Program-made: the position numbers and the translations under genes
In this document: positions 20,653 to 33,400 of the stretch, piece by piece
Numbering within the stretch: position 1 is the stretch's first letter
Layout: each line of letters opens with the position of its first letter
The notes under the pieces: generated by a model
Told to the model about the DNA's origin: nothing
Database searches by the model: none
Seen by the model: the letters and a program-made list of their open reading frames with translations, nothing else
NCBI GenBank assembly: GCA_025558095.1
Contig: JAIVFI010000035.1
Coordinates: forward strand, 310,001-374,000
DNA: 64,000 nucleotides
Direction: 5' to 3'
Origin: Hyaloraphidium curvatum
Lineage: Eukaryota; Monoblepharomycota; Hyaloraphidiomycetes; Hyaloraphidiales; Hyaloraphidiaceae

Positions 20653-21928
20653 TCAGGGCTTCGAATCGCTCCGATCGAGTTCCTGGTACCGTTCCCGGGC
20701 CTTCCTCCTCGCCACCTCCCGCCAATCCATTTCCTCGCCCGGATTGGCTGGAGAAGCGCCCGAAAAGCCCAGCCCGGTTGTGCCCCGGGTCCCGACCGCC
20801 TCAACAGGCTCGGTGAGGCCATCCCCTCGCTTTCCGAGGCCACCGCCGCCCGCGTAACCCATCTTCTGCAGAAGAGCGGCGCCCTTGCCTCCGACGGGCG
20901 TCGACAACGATGCGGCCGGCGCGGAGGGACCCCCGGGTTCGGTGCTCCGGCTTCCGCCTGCGTACGGTGTCCGATCGCGCCCGTGCAGCTGTCTCCGCCG
21001 TTTCGAGCGGTCGACGTAGCCGTCGGCCAGCGTCGGCCGCGGTGCGGTGTCGCCCAACAGGCGCTTCTTCAGGTCCCCCAGCTCTTCGCGGAATTCACGA
21101 TCGAGGCGAGCCCGTCGGCTGTCCTTCGGAGTCGAGGCTCGCTCCCGCTCCTCCAGTGGCACGCCTCGTGCTCCATCTGCGGGATCCGACGTCGTCTTGA
21201 GCTCCTTCCCAGCAACGAGCTTGCACTCTTCGCACACGTCCCAAGGAGGCGGGTGGAGGTGGACGTCGAACACGGAGGATCCGATCCTGAGCACGTCACC
21301 GTGCTTCAGCGGCCGGGGTTTGCTAGCAGTCTTTGCCGCGGACATCCTGTCGTCGTTCACAAAGGTGCCGTGCGTCGAGCCGACCTGGAAGCGAAAGAGG
21401 TCAATGAATAGCTGGTCCTCGAGCAAACAAGGCGACCGTCGAAACGGGCGCGAGGTTCACATCGACAATGTAGTATTGCGCCGGCTCCGGCTCGCGAGAA
21501 GCTTTCTCAGGAGCCCCGGTGCCCTCGGAACCTTCGAAGTCGACAAAGATTGTCGCATGAGACTTGGAGACCGGCATTTCCTTCAGCCGGAGACGGTTTC
21601 CGGCCGAAGAGCGATCGCGTCCAATGGTAACGCCGCTCCCGTCAACAACCAGGACCAAGCCGACGCCGATTCCAGGAGCCTGGCTTTCGCGGACGCGGAG
21701 TCGCAGCGTGACCCCGGGATCCGGCGGCAGAGGCACGACGGCCTCGGCAAGCGCGTCCCACGCGCAGTATTGTCCCGAGACGGTGTCGTATATCAATCCC
21801 GAGGCCGGGTCGTGGAGGAAGCGCGTGTGGGACGCGTCCTCGCCCGACATGCCAGGGTGAGAAGGTACGTCAGGCGCGCGCGTGCGGGGAATCCGGTGCA
21901 AACCCGGTGTGGGCTCGCGTGCTGCCAT
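20653..21928 (-). CDS. OCRE, FHA and G-patch domain protein (AGGF1-like)
   Basis: Exons 21928..21461 and 21384..20653 give 399 residues; starting at the next Met (21850) gives 373. Domain order is as follows. An OCRE motif (FLHDPASGLIYDTVSGQYCA) comes first. A split FHA domain follows (VTIGRDRSSAGNRL, SKSHATIFVD, then VGSTHGTFVND and HGDVLRIG). The C-terminal G-patch has KGAALLQKMGYAGGGGLGK. Animal AGGF1 and plant relatives share this order and associate with spliceosomes and RNA helicases. The 76-nt intron lies inside the FHA domain, and removing it restores the phosphothreonine-binding loop GSTHGT. The start is only 41 bp from that of the divergent Ca2+-ATPase gene, so promoters must overlap; the start at 21850 leaves more room and is the likelier one. 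Confidence 0.85.
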
Positions 21929-21969
21929 TGCGTTTCGCGGGGCGATGCGAACGGAGCCAGCGAGACACT

Positions 21970-24900
21970 ATGACTTCTAATGGCGCGGAAGCCAAGATCG
22001 CGGACCTGGAACGCGGGCCGCCCGTGGACGGAGACTGCGAAGGGCCGGAAATCGCCAACTTCGGCGTAACTCCGGAGGAGCTTCAGAGCCTCTTCGACCC
22101 GAAGGACGCCGAGGCACTGAGAAACTTGAGCGGGGGCTTCGGAATCTGCAAGGCGCTGGGCGTGGATCCCCATGTCGGGCTGCAGGAGCCGCCCCCGGAC
22201 CTCGAGGAACGAGTTCGCGTGTTCGGGGCGAACCGCCTTCCCGACACCCCCTCGCTGTCGTTCCTGGAGCTCATGTGGCTGGCGGCTCACGACAAGACGT
22301 TGATCATGCTGACCCTGGCCGCGTTGTTTTCCTTGGCTTTCGGTCTGTACGAGGTGGGCGGGCTCTCTTCCGCCGTGGACCGCGCTGACGGCCCGCAAGG
22401 ACCTGACCAGGGATCCGGAGGACCCGCCGATTCACTGGGTCGAGGGCACGGCCATCATCTCCACCGTTATCATCGTGACTCTGTTCAGCTCGCTGAATGA
22501 CTGGCAAAAGGAGCGGCAGTTCCGGAAGCTCAACGCCACAAAGGAAGCCCGGGACGTCATAGTCCTACGTTCCGGCGATCACAAGACCGTGTCGGTCTAC
22601 GACGTGGTTGTGGGCGACATTCTTTTCTTGGAGCCGGGTGACGTCGTCCCCGTGGACGGCATCCTGCTTGAGCTGTCGAACTTGCGCACGGACGAGAGCG
22701 CCGCGACGGGAGAGTCCGACCAGATCCGGAAGAACCTGGACGGCGACCCCTTTGTTTTGAGCGGTTCGAACGTGACCGACGGCACGGGCAAGTTTGTCGT
22801 CTGCTGCGTTGGCGAGCGGAGCTACAGCGGCACGACCATGATGGCTCTGCGGACCGACACGGGCCAGACGCCGCTGGAGGTCAAGCTTGATGGCCTGGCC
22901 GAAGATATCGCGAAGCTGGGGGCCATTGCTGCCTTTACCATGTTCGTGAGCGTGTCGGTCAAGTACGTCGTCACCACGATCCTGTCGGGCCGCGGCTTTG
23001 GGCCCGACTGCGAGACCCAGGAGTGCTCGGCGTCGGTTGTCCAAGCTTTCCTCGAGATTTTCATTTCCGCAATCGCGTATGTTCGCCCTCTGGCTGCCTT
23101 GCTCATGAAACCTGATTCTGCTGCGCAGGATCGTTGTGGTTGCCGTTCCCGAGGGCCTGCCACTTGCCGTCACTCTCGCGCTGGCCTACGGAACCATGAA
23201 GATGCTTCGTGACAATAATCTTGTTAGGGTGCTGTCGGCCTGCGAGACCATGGGCGGCGCAACGTGCATTTTGTCGGACAAGACAGGCACGCTCACACAG
23301 AACAGGATGACCGTTACCCGGGGCATTCTCGGCCGTGACCGGTCGTTCGCTGGGGACTCTGACATTGCGAAGCTCTTGGGCGATGATCCCCGAGCCGGCT
23401 CTGGCGAGCCGATTTCCACGACCGGGGCGGCGGATTCGTGGACTCCACTGGATCTCGTCCTGCTTCTTCAGGAGTCTGTTTCACTGAACAGCTCAGCATT
23501 TTCGAGGCCGGATCCGGAAGACTCGAGCGCACGCCAGGTCGTTGGCTCCAAGACGGAGACGGCCCTACTCGACTTTTGCACCAAGATCGGGGGGCCAAAC
23601 TCCGATTGGGAGAGGGTTCGCACCGCTCCTTGGGTGACGGTTGTGCACGTCTATCCGTTCTCGAGCTTATCAAAGTGCATGGCGACCGTCGTGAAGATCT
23701 CGGCCGGCGATGCGGGCATTGATAACGGATTCTACCGTGTTTACGTGAAAGGCGCATCGGAGATCGTCCTCGACTACTGCAGCACGATGCCGAGCTTTCC
23801 TCCTGATCCTCGGGGACGTGCGGTGCTGGGAGACATCACAAAAGGCCTGCAAGAGGAGATCAAGGTGGGATTGCAGACGTTGTTCGTGGATCTGTCGCAG
23901 CTGACTTTGAGCAATGAGACGAACGTCATCGACCGTTACGCCGGGGAAGCTTTGCGAACCATTTGCCTGGCTTATCGCGACATTTCGGCATCAGACTTTG
24001 ATCGCCTCACTTCAGGCCGGCTGCGCGACGTGGCAAAGGCCGGCCATGGCGATTCCGAGCCGGATCTCGAAGCGATCTTGAACACTTCGCCGGCCTTTGA
24101 GGAGTTCGTTCACAGCAAGAAGTTCACCATGCTTGGGATCGTCGGCATCGCGGATCCCCTCCGAGACGGGGTCGCCGACGCTGTCGCCCTGTGCAAGAAA
24201 GCCGGCGTGTCGGTCCGCATGGTAACCGGAGACAACCCCCTCACCGCCAAGTCCATAGCCGTCTCATGTGGGATCTACGAGGAGGGTGTCGGTATCGCAA
24301 TGGAGGGGAAGGACTTCCGGCTGAAGGCCGAGGCCGGCGAGGCGGATGATTTGCTGCCCAAGCTTCAGGTTCTCTCGCGCTCGTCGCCGCGGGACAAGCA
24401 ACTGCTTGTGAGCATGCTGCAGAAGCGTGGGGAGACGGTTGCAGTGACAGGAGATGGTACGAACGATGCTCCCGCGCTAAAGATGGTAGGCTCCTCGCTC
24501 CGTCGGTTTGCGCGTGACGCGGAAGAGTCTGATCACGACAAGGCGGACGTCGGATTCTCCATGGGCTTGTCTGGAACGGAGGTGGCCAAGGAGGCTTCGG
24601 CTATCGTCCTCATGGGTGCTGCTTGGCTTCTGTGAGATCCATCGAGGAGGTGCTGACCATATCCTTAGATGACAACTTTGCTTCGATCGTGCGAGCCATG
24701 ATGTGGGGTCGGGCAATCAACGACGCGGTCAAGAAGTTTCTTCAGTTTCAACTGACCGTCAACATCACCGCAACATTGCTTGCCTTCGTCTCCTCGCTCG
24801 CGGACGGCAATGAGCAGGTGAATAGGGCCTGCTGCCGATTTCGACCGTTTCTGATCCAGAGCTGGTTGTGGCAGAGCGTCCTAACTGCTGTGCAGCTGCT

Positions 24901-26325
24901 GTGGGTGAATGCAATCATGGACACCCTCGCTGGACTCGCGTTGGCTACCGAGGAACCCACGCTCGAAATCCTGGATCGCCCTCCGCAGGGAAAGGACTCA
25001 GCTTTGATCACCGAGAACAGTGAGTGCCGCGCAGGTAGCAAACGGAATTGCCACGCCTGACTCGTTGCACAGTGTGGAAGATGATATTCGTGCAAGCTAC
25101 TCTTCAAATCACTGTTTTCCTGGTGCTGCTGTTTTATGGGCCGTGGATGCTCGGGTGCGTCCTTGCCTTTCTCCGGACATGGCGCGTATGATGACGATAA
25201 GATTGCAGTCTTCAGTACCTGGCTGCCGCTGGCGGTATCACGCATGACCTTGATACGGTCCAACCACCGCCCGGTTTCCCCGGGACGCAGCCCGAGTTCT
25301 CGCAGCTGTGCTGGGACCAGAAGCGTCAGCTCCGCAGCGTCATCTTCAATGCCTTTATCTTCATGCAGCTTTCGAACGAACTCAATTGCCGCAGGCTGGA
25401 TAACAAACTCAACGTTTTCGCCAACCTGAGGCACAACCTCGCTTTTGTCTACGTCACTGTCTTTGTGCTCTGTGTCCAGCTGATCATGTGGGCTTGCCCC
25501 GCCGCAGGCGCAGTTTCTAGTTGACTGACCGGGCTCCGTCAGAATGTTCTTTGGTGGCGCCGTGTTCCGCGTCACGCGACTCTCCGAATTCGAGTGGGCT
25601 GTTTCCGTCGGCCTAGGTAGAGCTTCGAAGAGTTGCTCCGATGCGCATTGCTGATACTGATCTCGTCTTCCCGCACACCAGGCCTCCTTTCGCTACCGGC
25701 CGGGGTTCTCGCCAGGCTCGTCCCGAACGACGTCATCTTCTTTTGGAAACGTTGGCTTCCGGACAGCGGGATCGCGCAAGCGGCACTGGAACCACCTGTG
25801 GCCGAGCCGTCTCCCGGCGAAATGGGCGCGTCACCAACGGAAGCTCCGGTGACATCTTCAGGTGCTTCTCCATCCGAGGAGTCTCGGCCGTATGAAGTGT
25901 CGCTCTCGATCACACCGGTTCAGTCGACAGAGAGAAGCGCGACCCCTGTCCGCCCCTCTCGATCTCCGGAACCGCCGGACCACACCGGGCACCCTCCTTC
26001 ACGCCCTCGCTCCCCATATGGCTGGGATCGCTTGACATTCTACCGCCAACTCCGCGGAGGCCGCTTGCTGGTCGCGGATGCGTCCAGCATCGCGAGCTCC
26101 GGGCGCGCACCAAAGCGCGAGCTCTTTTACAAGAGCCCCGCTGTCCGGCGCTGGACGGTCGTCCAGGATGCGGTGATGAACAGGACGCTGAAGCGAAACC
26201 AACGACCAAGTGCCGACATGGACCGATTGCTGCCCGAGGCGCCGCAGACGCTGGAGCCGGAAGAGGATAACGGCCAAGGGCGCGCAGATTCCCCAGAAGT
26301 GTCGATTGATGCCAATGACATCTGA
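21970..26325 (+). CDS. PMC1: P2B-type Ca2+-transporting ATPase (PMC1-like), ten exons
   Basis: Exons 21970..22353, 22400..23076, 23129..24485, 24543..24615, 24669..24817, 24875..25019, 25073..25154, 25209..25487, 25543..25616 and 25682..26325 give 1287 residues. All ten joins keep frame and restore family motifs. Key sites are the actuator TGESD (residues DESAATGESD), the Ca2+-site PEGLP (VVAVPEGLPLAV), phosphorylation loop SDKTGTLTQN, nucleotide-domain KGASEIVLDYC and hinge GDGTNDAPAL. In the last membrane segments, VQLLWVNAIMDTLAGLALAT is canonical. SVIFNAFIFMQLSNELNCRRLDN is typical of plasma-membrane and vacuolar Ca2+ pumps. The last exon adds about 200 residues of cytosolic Ser/Pro-rich tail, possibly regulatory. 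The pump would expel cytosolic Ca2+ to the vacuole or outside. The gene ends 7 bp from the convergent channel gene. Confidence 0.93.
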
Positions 26326-26332
26326 ATCGGTC

Positions 26333-28756
26333 TCAACCCGGACCAAACCCATTCTGGTGAATCCACTCCAGGACCATTTCGTCGATATCGTCCCATTCTC
26401 CCTCTTTGAGCGGTGCGAGATGAAGCATGCTGGAGTTCGAAGACCACGCGGATCCAGGAGAGAGTGATTGGGAATGCAGCGGGGAAGAAAGGTTCGTCGC
26501 TGCCGATTGAGCCAGGGTGCCGCTTCCCAATGCGGTGCTGTGCTTTACGCCGGCGATTCCATGCGCCACACCGACGCCTCGCCGGCTCAGCCGCGGCCTC
26601 GGTTTGATTTTGGCACCCCGCTTGCACATCTGGAAGTACAGCCGCGTGTAAACGCGGACATAGATCTGGAAGACTTTCCAGGCAGTCCATTGCTTGACGA
26701 CGTCCTCCACCCAGGGCCGTTTTGCAATGGCGGCTTCCAGCGCCTCCCTCGGCAGCACGTGGGCCGTGACGAAGGTCAGGCACCGAGCGTCGCGCGCCGG
26801 ATTGACCTTGCGCATGCACTCGGTGCCGATCGTATCCCCACGCACGTAGACGGTTCCGTCGAGGCCGACGACCCCCTTTTGCAAGAAGTAAACTCCGTCG
26901 CATCCACCTGATTCCCACAGCAGCTGGTTCGGGGACCAGACGCGGATTCGAATTGCCGATGAGAGCTCTACGATCATGGAAAGGTCCGTCGCAACGAAGG
27001 GAGTGATGTACGGAAGCGAGGATATGAGGATCGCGAAGAGATCGATGGAAATGAGCGCCCTGGTCGAATCTGGGAGTGCTCGTAAGAGTGTGTCGAACCT
27101 GGAAGTGAGGCGCCACTCGTCAGGCTGGATCCGGAACCACCGCGATGCCAAAGCTCACTTTGCGATGTGCTCGACGCTTCGCCGCTCCTCCCAGAATCCA
27201 ACGACCTTGCTCCCGTACTTGTCCTTCCTGACTCCCAAGGTGCTCAACATGTCCGAGTACTTGCTGAGGTGGTGCTCATGTTCGAGCTGATCTCGCTGCT
27301 TGACCGAAGCCCGCGCAGTCAGGCTCGGTAGAAGGTACAAGACGACGCAAAGCGAGATCAGGCTCATTATCCCGGTGAGGACGTACTCGCGCTCCGCACG
27401 AGGGTACAGCAAGGGGTGTGCGGAGGGCGAGCTGAGCGCCACCGTGAGGGCGCCGTAGTGGAAACAGTACATGTACTTGAGCCACGTCGGCGTCGTCCGG
27501 AACTGCCAAGCCCATCCCGGATCCTCGTTCGGGTGAAAGTGTCCGTCGGACACAAACTTGTACGCGCAAGCAAACCAGTGAGACAGTATGAACAGCGTGA
27601 AGATGTACTGTTCCAGGAGAGGCAGGAGTCAAAATTCAGTGGATGAGGTGTACACGACCGAAGATACCTTGAACGCAGTGACAGCTCCGGAGCGGATCCA
27701 ATGCGGGCCCTCTTGTTCCAACTGCTTGATTTTCCGATTTGCGCGCAAGACCCTCAGAAGTTTGAGCAGCCTCGTCAGCCGCAGGACGCGCAGGAGGCGC
27801 AGGAACTCGAACGAGTCCTCTTGGTTCGGCACAAAGAAGACGATCAGCTCGAAAGGTATAGTCGACACGAGATCGACGAAGAACCAGGTGCGAATGTAGT
27901 GCATCGCGATCTTCTTGTGTGTGCGGATCACAGTGTCCGTGGAGGGATCGTGGTAGGCGGTGCAGAACTGGACCATGATGTCAAAGAGGAAGCAAAAGTC
28001 CACGACCCGATTGAGAAGAAATAGAACGTCGATGCCGTCTGACTGCAGGAATCTTTGGCGGAGATTGAGGCCCAGTCTACTGAGCAAGCCACCGGCAATG
28101 TCTACCCACGCGACTTCAAAGGGGGTCAAGATGCTCGTCCAAATCAGCAAAATAATGGTTATCATGTCCCATCGCATCACGAAAGGCGAGTGCGCATCGA
28201 GCAAAGGGAGCGATCCTACTTGGTCGGCCACCACGACGTACGGCTTCGGGATCCTGTGCGACACGAGGTGCGGGGGAAGTCCGATAAGCGACGTGTTGGG
28301 TCTCCATCGCACAATGCTGGTGGAGAAGTGTTCCGGTAAGCGTCACGGTGACCGAAGAGTGATTCCGGCCCGGATAGCCCACCCGTCCTTGACCGATTTC
28401 CGGACGGGGATGCGCATGAAGTCCTCGACCCCGTCCGTCCCGGTTTTCCTCGGGAAGGGTGTCTTAACGAAGCCTTCGTTGACCACGGGAAGAATGGAGG
28501 CTCCGCCGCCGTTTGCGTCCGAGACGACGACGTCGAGCACGCGAAGGACTTGGTGCACCACCCTGGAAGGCTTCAAGCATTCGGCGTGCCGAAACCATTG
28601 AGTCCAAGTCGATTTTAACTTGGACGGATGTTCTTTGGCCTCTTCCGGGTCGAAGGCGTCGTTTGGATCCGGGGCAAAGGGGTCGTAGGCGGCCGACGCG
28701 CGCTCCAGTGCTCTCGGCCCGGAACCCTGGGCGATGAGCCGGCGGAGGAAAGCCAT
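26333..28756 (-). CDS. CNG/HCN/EAG-superfamily cation channel with atypical pore
   Basis: Exons 28756..28383, 28316..27668, 27607..27159 and 27098..26333 give about 745 residues. The fold is six transmembrane segments: S1 WDMITIILLIWTSIL, a basic S4 (LRLLRVLRLTRLLKLLRVLR), then the pore loop and S6. After S6 come a C-linker and a cyclic-nucleotide-binding-like domain (SAIRIRVWSPNQLLW, DGVYFLQKGVV, VRGDTIGTE). The pore loop reads YMYCFHYGALTVALSSPSA, without TVGYGD or any GYG, so K+ selectivity cannot be assumed. The nucleotide pocket also departs from the usual G-E-(x)n-R-A cassette. The N-terminus is cytosolic and acidic. The first junction is uncertain: a donor at 28382 (66-nt intron) or at 28352 (36 nt) both keep the frame. 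The first ATG of the frame (28867) is possible but would abut the next gene. Confidence 0.78.
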
Positions 28757-28870
28757 GGCAAATATCCCGGGACAAGGCTTTTGCAATGTTTGGCAGGCTA
28801 TTGGATCCTCCTCCAGCCAGCCATCGCGCCAGAATTGTGGTCGGAAAGTGGGTGGAGGAACGAACAACCA

Positions 28871-29974
28871 TCACCTCCTCCAACGAAGCTCCCACACCTC
28901 ACGCCCCACCCCGGCAGCGACGTCTAGCACTTTTCTCGCGTCCATGCGGCCCCTACGTTCGACCTCCGCTAGGAAGTCCAGGAAGGTACCGGTCAAGCCA
29001 AAGTAGACGCGCTTGGCGGCGACAAGGGCTACACCGTCAGTTGCCAGCGACGCTTCAATGCAGTCCAGGAGAGATCCATGTGCTTGACGTCGATAAATTG
29101 TTTCGGACGTGAGCACCAGATCGTACGGCGGCGACAGAAGGGGAGCCAGACCCGCCCAGTCCCCTGACAACAGCCGTACGGTCCCGCCAGCACCCGCTTG
29201 AGCCAAGTCAAGCTCCACGTCTTCGTCGGAAGGTTCAGGGCCAAGGTTGAGGACGACATTGGGTGCGGTAACGAGCTGGAGAACGAGCTCGTTCTGCACA
29301 ATGGTCAATCCACCAAGCGACTTGGACACGGATCAATCGCACTCACATAGTCCTGCAGGTGCACGGTGGAAGCTACTTTAGTCAGGCAGTAGATGCCGGG
29401 AAGCGCGGAACCACAGCCGAGCTCCAGCACACGTTGCCCGCGCAGAGAGCTCTGCATGGCAGCCAAACACCTCAGCAGGTCGTGGGCGCATTCCCAGGTC
29501 TTCAAGCCTCCTTCGTACTAAGCTCGTCGCCAGAGCGAGTGTCAGACGATTCCGACGCGTGGACGGCAGAGCTTGCCAACAGACCTCTCCGGCGATCAGA
29601 TCGGTGCCTTCCACGACCGAGCGAGCAATGCTGGAGTAAGCGGCGAGGTCGTCCGCAAGCGCGACGGAGAACTTGACGTCGGAGAGGTCACGCTTCAGCA
29701 GCGTGAACGGGGCGAAAGCGTCCTCGCCTGCCACAGGCGAAATGCGGACCCGTTCCCACAGGACCCGTGCAGGCTCCAATGTGTCGACCAACAGCTCAGC
29801 AGCAGGAGCAGGTTTCGAAGGTCCTGGTTCGGCGTCCTCTCGCCGTCCAGCAAGATTGGAGCCGTCCGAAGTTCGAGCAGCGGGCTGCACTCCATTCCCC
29901 TCGGCGGAATCTGCGATCCCATCTGCCTCATCTTCGAGGTCCTGCTCGACGGCAAACGCGAATTTGAACGGCAT
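28871..29974 (-). CDS. HPM1: Protein-histidine N-methyltransferase, METTL18/HPM1-like
   Basis: Exons 29974..29585, 29517..29347 and 29293..28871 encode 327 residues. The N-terminus MPFKFAFAVE is characteristic of METTL18/Hpm1. YEGGLKTWECAHDLLRCLAA is the family-specific block before motif I, and RVLELGCGSALPGIYCLTK is the SAM-binding glycine loop. HLQDYNELVLQLVTAPNV provides the acidic ribose-binding position, and YDLVLTSETIYR is motif IV. Yeast Hpm1 methylates one histidine of ribosomal protein uL3. Introns of 67 and 53 nt both fall at conserved positions and join in phase 0. The gene is separated from the channel gene by 114 bp and is divergent from the aminotransferase by 178 bp. Confidence 0.9.
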
Positions 29975-30152
29975 TTCCCTCTGCAGCGCCCAGCAGGGAG
30001 CACGATTTGCTTGTTATCGATCGCGGAGTGGCCGTCCGATCGCGCCGACGGACGGAGCGGACGACCGCGCCAGCCGGACAAGCTTGAAAGAGCCGGTGTC
30101 TCCCGTCATACGGAAACGACTTGGGACCTCTCTAGCTCTCTAGTTACCACAC

Positions 30153-31764
30153 ATGGCAGCCACCCAAGTGGCCACGGAGACCTTCTCGCTGGTGGACGCT
30201 GCTCTGGCCGAGGCGAAGCAGGACTTCCAAAAGCGCAACCCGAAATCACTCGAGCACTATGAGTCCGAGGCGACACAGCGGGTTCCGGGGGGCGGTTCGC
30301 GTCTGACGCTCGTGCACCCCGTAAGTCCGGCGCTAGGTCGCGGGAGCTAGCGCGTCTGACCGTCTTGCAGCCCTATCCCCTGTTCGTCACCAAGGCCCGC
30401 GGCAACCGCCTTTGGGACCTGGACGGACACGAGTACCTCGGTGGGTAGATACGTCTGCGACGCTCAAGATTCGCTGCTAAGACGGCTTTGCGGTAGACCT
30501 CTTTGGGGACGCCACCGCCGGCATCTATGGGCATTCGCATCCCGTGATCCACCGAGCTCTCCAAGCGGCGATGGATGTTGGCCTGAACTTGGGCGGGCAC
30601 AATCTTTACGAGGCGAAATTCGCGCAGGAGGTGTGCAGGAGGTGGAACCTCGACCTTGTCCGCTTCACCAACTCCGGGTGCGTCTTTCAACTGGTGGATA
30701 TCTTCCGTCGCTGACAGCTTGCTGTAGCACCGAAGGAAACCTCATGGCGATCCAAAATGCGCGCATCGTGACTGGGCGCGACAAAGTCATGGTCTTTGAT
30801 GGGTGTTACCACGGCGGATGCTTCATCTTCCGCGGCGGACCCACCCCCATCTGCGCGCCCTTCGACTACTGCATCGGGCGGTTCAACGACGTGAACCACA
30901 CGCGGGAGCTTATCAGGCAGAACGCCAAGGATCTTGCCTGTGTGATCCTCGAGGTCATGCTCGGCGGCGGCGGGTGCATCCCCGCCTCCAAGGAGTTCAT
31001 ACACATGCTCCGGGAGGAGACGGAGCGCGAAGGGATCTGTCTGATCTTCGATGAAGTCATGACGAAGTGGGTGTGCCTCTTAAGGAGGTCTGGTTGCACC
31101 GCTGGGGTGCTCGCCGTCTTGCCTCGGCTTGAAGTTCGCTGACCGCGGCATTTGCAGCCGCCTGTCGCCTTCCGGGATCTCTACACTCTACGGTGTCATG
31201 CCCGACATCACCACTCTGGGCAAATCCATCGGCGGCGGCATGAGCTTCGGGGGATGGGGCGGCAAGGCCAAATACCTCTCTCGGTTCGATCCGAGGAGGG
31301 CAGACGCGCTTCCACACGCCGGCACCTTCAACAACAACTCCATCTCCATGACCGCAGGCTACTTCGGGATCACCGAGGCTTTCACCGAAGAAGCCTGCGT
31401 CGCCCTCAACGCCAAAGGGGACAGGCTGCGCGAGCGACTGAACGAAACTTGCCGGAAAGCCAGTGCCCCGCTCTTGTTCACCGGAATCGGCAGCATGCTC
31501 TGCGTTCACGCCACGATCTTGCCTACTCTCACTACCGTCGAACAGATGCGCACCCACACCTCGCAGGCTTTGCGTGAGCTCTTCTTCTTCGACATGCTGA
31601 CGGCCGGCATCTGGGGCTCCAAGACCGGAACGATCAACCTCTCGCTGCCCTTCAGCGATGCGGACGCGGACTTTTTCGTCTCGGCGGTCGCTGCCTGGAT
31701 CGACAAGAGGAAGCCGGTGTGGGACGAAGTCCGTCGCGAGCTTTCGGCAGCGGGCAAGCTTTAG
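30153..31764 (+). CDS. Class III PLP-dependent aminotransferase (GSA-aminomutase-like)
   Basis: Exons 30153..30320, 30371..30440, 30497..30677, 30728..31066 and 31158..31764 give 454 residues. The class III pattern is complete. RVPGGGSR is at the N-terminus, LWDLDGHEYLDLFGD and GIYGHSHPVIHRALQ follow, and VRFTNSGTEGNLMAIQNAR is the phosphate-binding Ser-Gly-Thr. DGCYHGG is the aromatic stacking position. GICLIFDEVMTNRLSPSG carries the cofactor Asp. TTLGKSIGGGMSFGGWGG holds the Schiff-base Lys. The closest overall layout is glutamate-1-semialdehyde 2,1-aminomutase. Fungi make heme by the ALA-synthase route, so this is more likely a GSA-AM-like transaminase of unknown substrate. All four introns are 50-91 nt. 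Confidence 0.88.
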
Positions 31765-31943
31765 TTGCAGAAGGATCGCTGCGAAGCATGAAATGTATTC
31801 GTTGGAGTCGGATTTGAAATCGATGTCGATGTTGAACGTATTTCGCCGAGTGAGGCGTCCACGAGCTGGCCGCCGACCTGGCCGCCGACGGCTCCCGGGT
31901 CATCACCGTCCGGCCGTCCGGAGAAAGACAGAAGGGGCCCGTG

Positions 31944-33347
31944 ATGGACCTCACGCGCCCCGCCACGTCCTTTTGGACGCGGCATCGCAACAAGTTCTTC
32001 ATCGCCGCGGGCGTCGTCTCGTCGGCGTACCTCGCAGGACAATGGGTCTCGGCCAAGCTGAGCGAGATGAACGAGCGCGCGGCCCTCGAGCGGACGGCAC
32101 GGGACAACCTGAAGAAGCGATTCGAGCAGAATCAGCAGGACTGCAGCTTCACGACGATGGCATTGCTGCCTGATTTGGGCGAGAGGTGCGCCTTCCCGGT
32201 CCCGCGCGTCGTCCTCCCCTGACACGATCCTCCGCCGCCGGCCACGCGCATCAGACTGCTGAGCGAGTTGAACGTGGAGGCCTTGACGGCCAGGCTGCAG
32301 CAGAAGCGTGCCCTTGCGCCGGCCGGAGAGTCTGCGGAGGGAGGCGATGGGCAAGCCGAAGCCCAGCAACCGGAGCTCGACAAGCGCGAGAAGCTGCGCC
32401 TCTGGAGCGAGCTCAAGACCATGGCCTTCACGAGGACCGCGTCTTCGGTCTATCTGGTCTCGCTGCTGTCGATGCTCACGCATCTGCAGCTGAATCTGCT
32501 GGGACGCTTCATCTACCTGGATTCGGTGGTGCAGATCGATTCTCAGACGACGACGCCGACCGTGTCGCTGGAACTGGACGGGGAAGCGAAGCCATCGCTG
32601 GATGCTCAGACGGAGCGGCAGTACCTCCTTTTCTCCGCGTACCTGCTCACCGAGGGCTGGCGCCGCCTGGTCGATCGCGTGAAGCACGCGGTGGAGGAAA
32701 CGGTCGGCAACGTGGATCTTCGCCAGCCCGTCACGTACGACGATCTCGTTACGTACGTGGAGAACATTCGCGCCAAGGTCGAGGTCGAAGAGGCACCCTC
32801 GCAAGAAGCTTTCGGACGCGGCGTGTCGGGGTCCTCGACCATCCCCAAGGGCCTCCCGCACTCGTTCGAGCAGTACTTGCTGCCCGAACCCGGCTCGTCC
32901 GAAGAGCTGGATGTGCTCCGCAACGCGTCGCACAACTCGGAGGAGAGCATCTCGCCCCAGTTGGCCGGCCTGCTCGAGACGTCGCACCGCCTCCTTGGCG
33001 CGAGGGATTTCCAGGCCGTTCTCCGCGGCGCATTGGACGACGGCTTCGAAATCCTGCTCAAGTCGCTCAAGTCACCGACCTTCTTCCCGCGCGAAGTCCC
33101 CGGTGCCCCGGCCCCGGCGCTTCGGGAAGTGCAGGATGGCGAAGCGGAGCCCGCCTCCGGTCCGACCGGGGAAGAACGTGGCCTGAGCCCCCCGATGGCT
33201 TCCATCCTGCCGCCGGTCACGAGGCAGGTGCACCAAGTCCTTCACTCGGGGCTGCCGAACGAGTACCTCCGAGCGATCGGGGAGAATGTGGGCGTGAAGG
33301 GCTGGAGCGCCGTTGTGTACGCGGGATTCTCGGGTGATTCGTTCTAA
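31944..33347 (+). CDS. PEX3: Peroxisomal biogenesis factor 3 (PEX3)
   Basis: Exons 31944..32185 and 32255..33347 give 444 residues. The N-terminus RHRNKFFIAAGVVSSAYLAG is the single membrane anchor with basic residues before it. It is followed by KKRFEQNQQDCSFTTMALLP, the most conserved PEX3 signature, and ELKTMAFTRTASSVYLVSLL and LQLNLLGRFIYLD. PEX3 is an integral peroxisomal membrane protein that docks the chaperone PEX19 for insertion of other membrane proteins. The intron is 69 nt with its acceptor at ATCAG. The Ser/Glu-rich middle (about residues 250-330) is a variable loop. Its stop is 53 bp from that of the convergent Zn2Cys6 gene. Confidence 0.92.
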
Positions 33348-33400
33348 CGCGACTAATACAAAAGCAAACTGCGGCAAAAAGAAGCTACATGCCCATTTGA

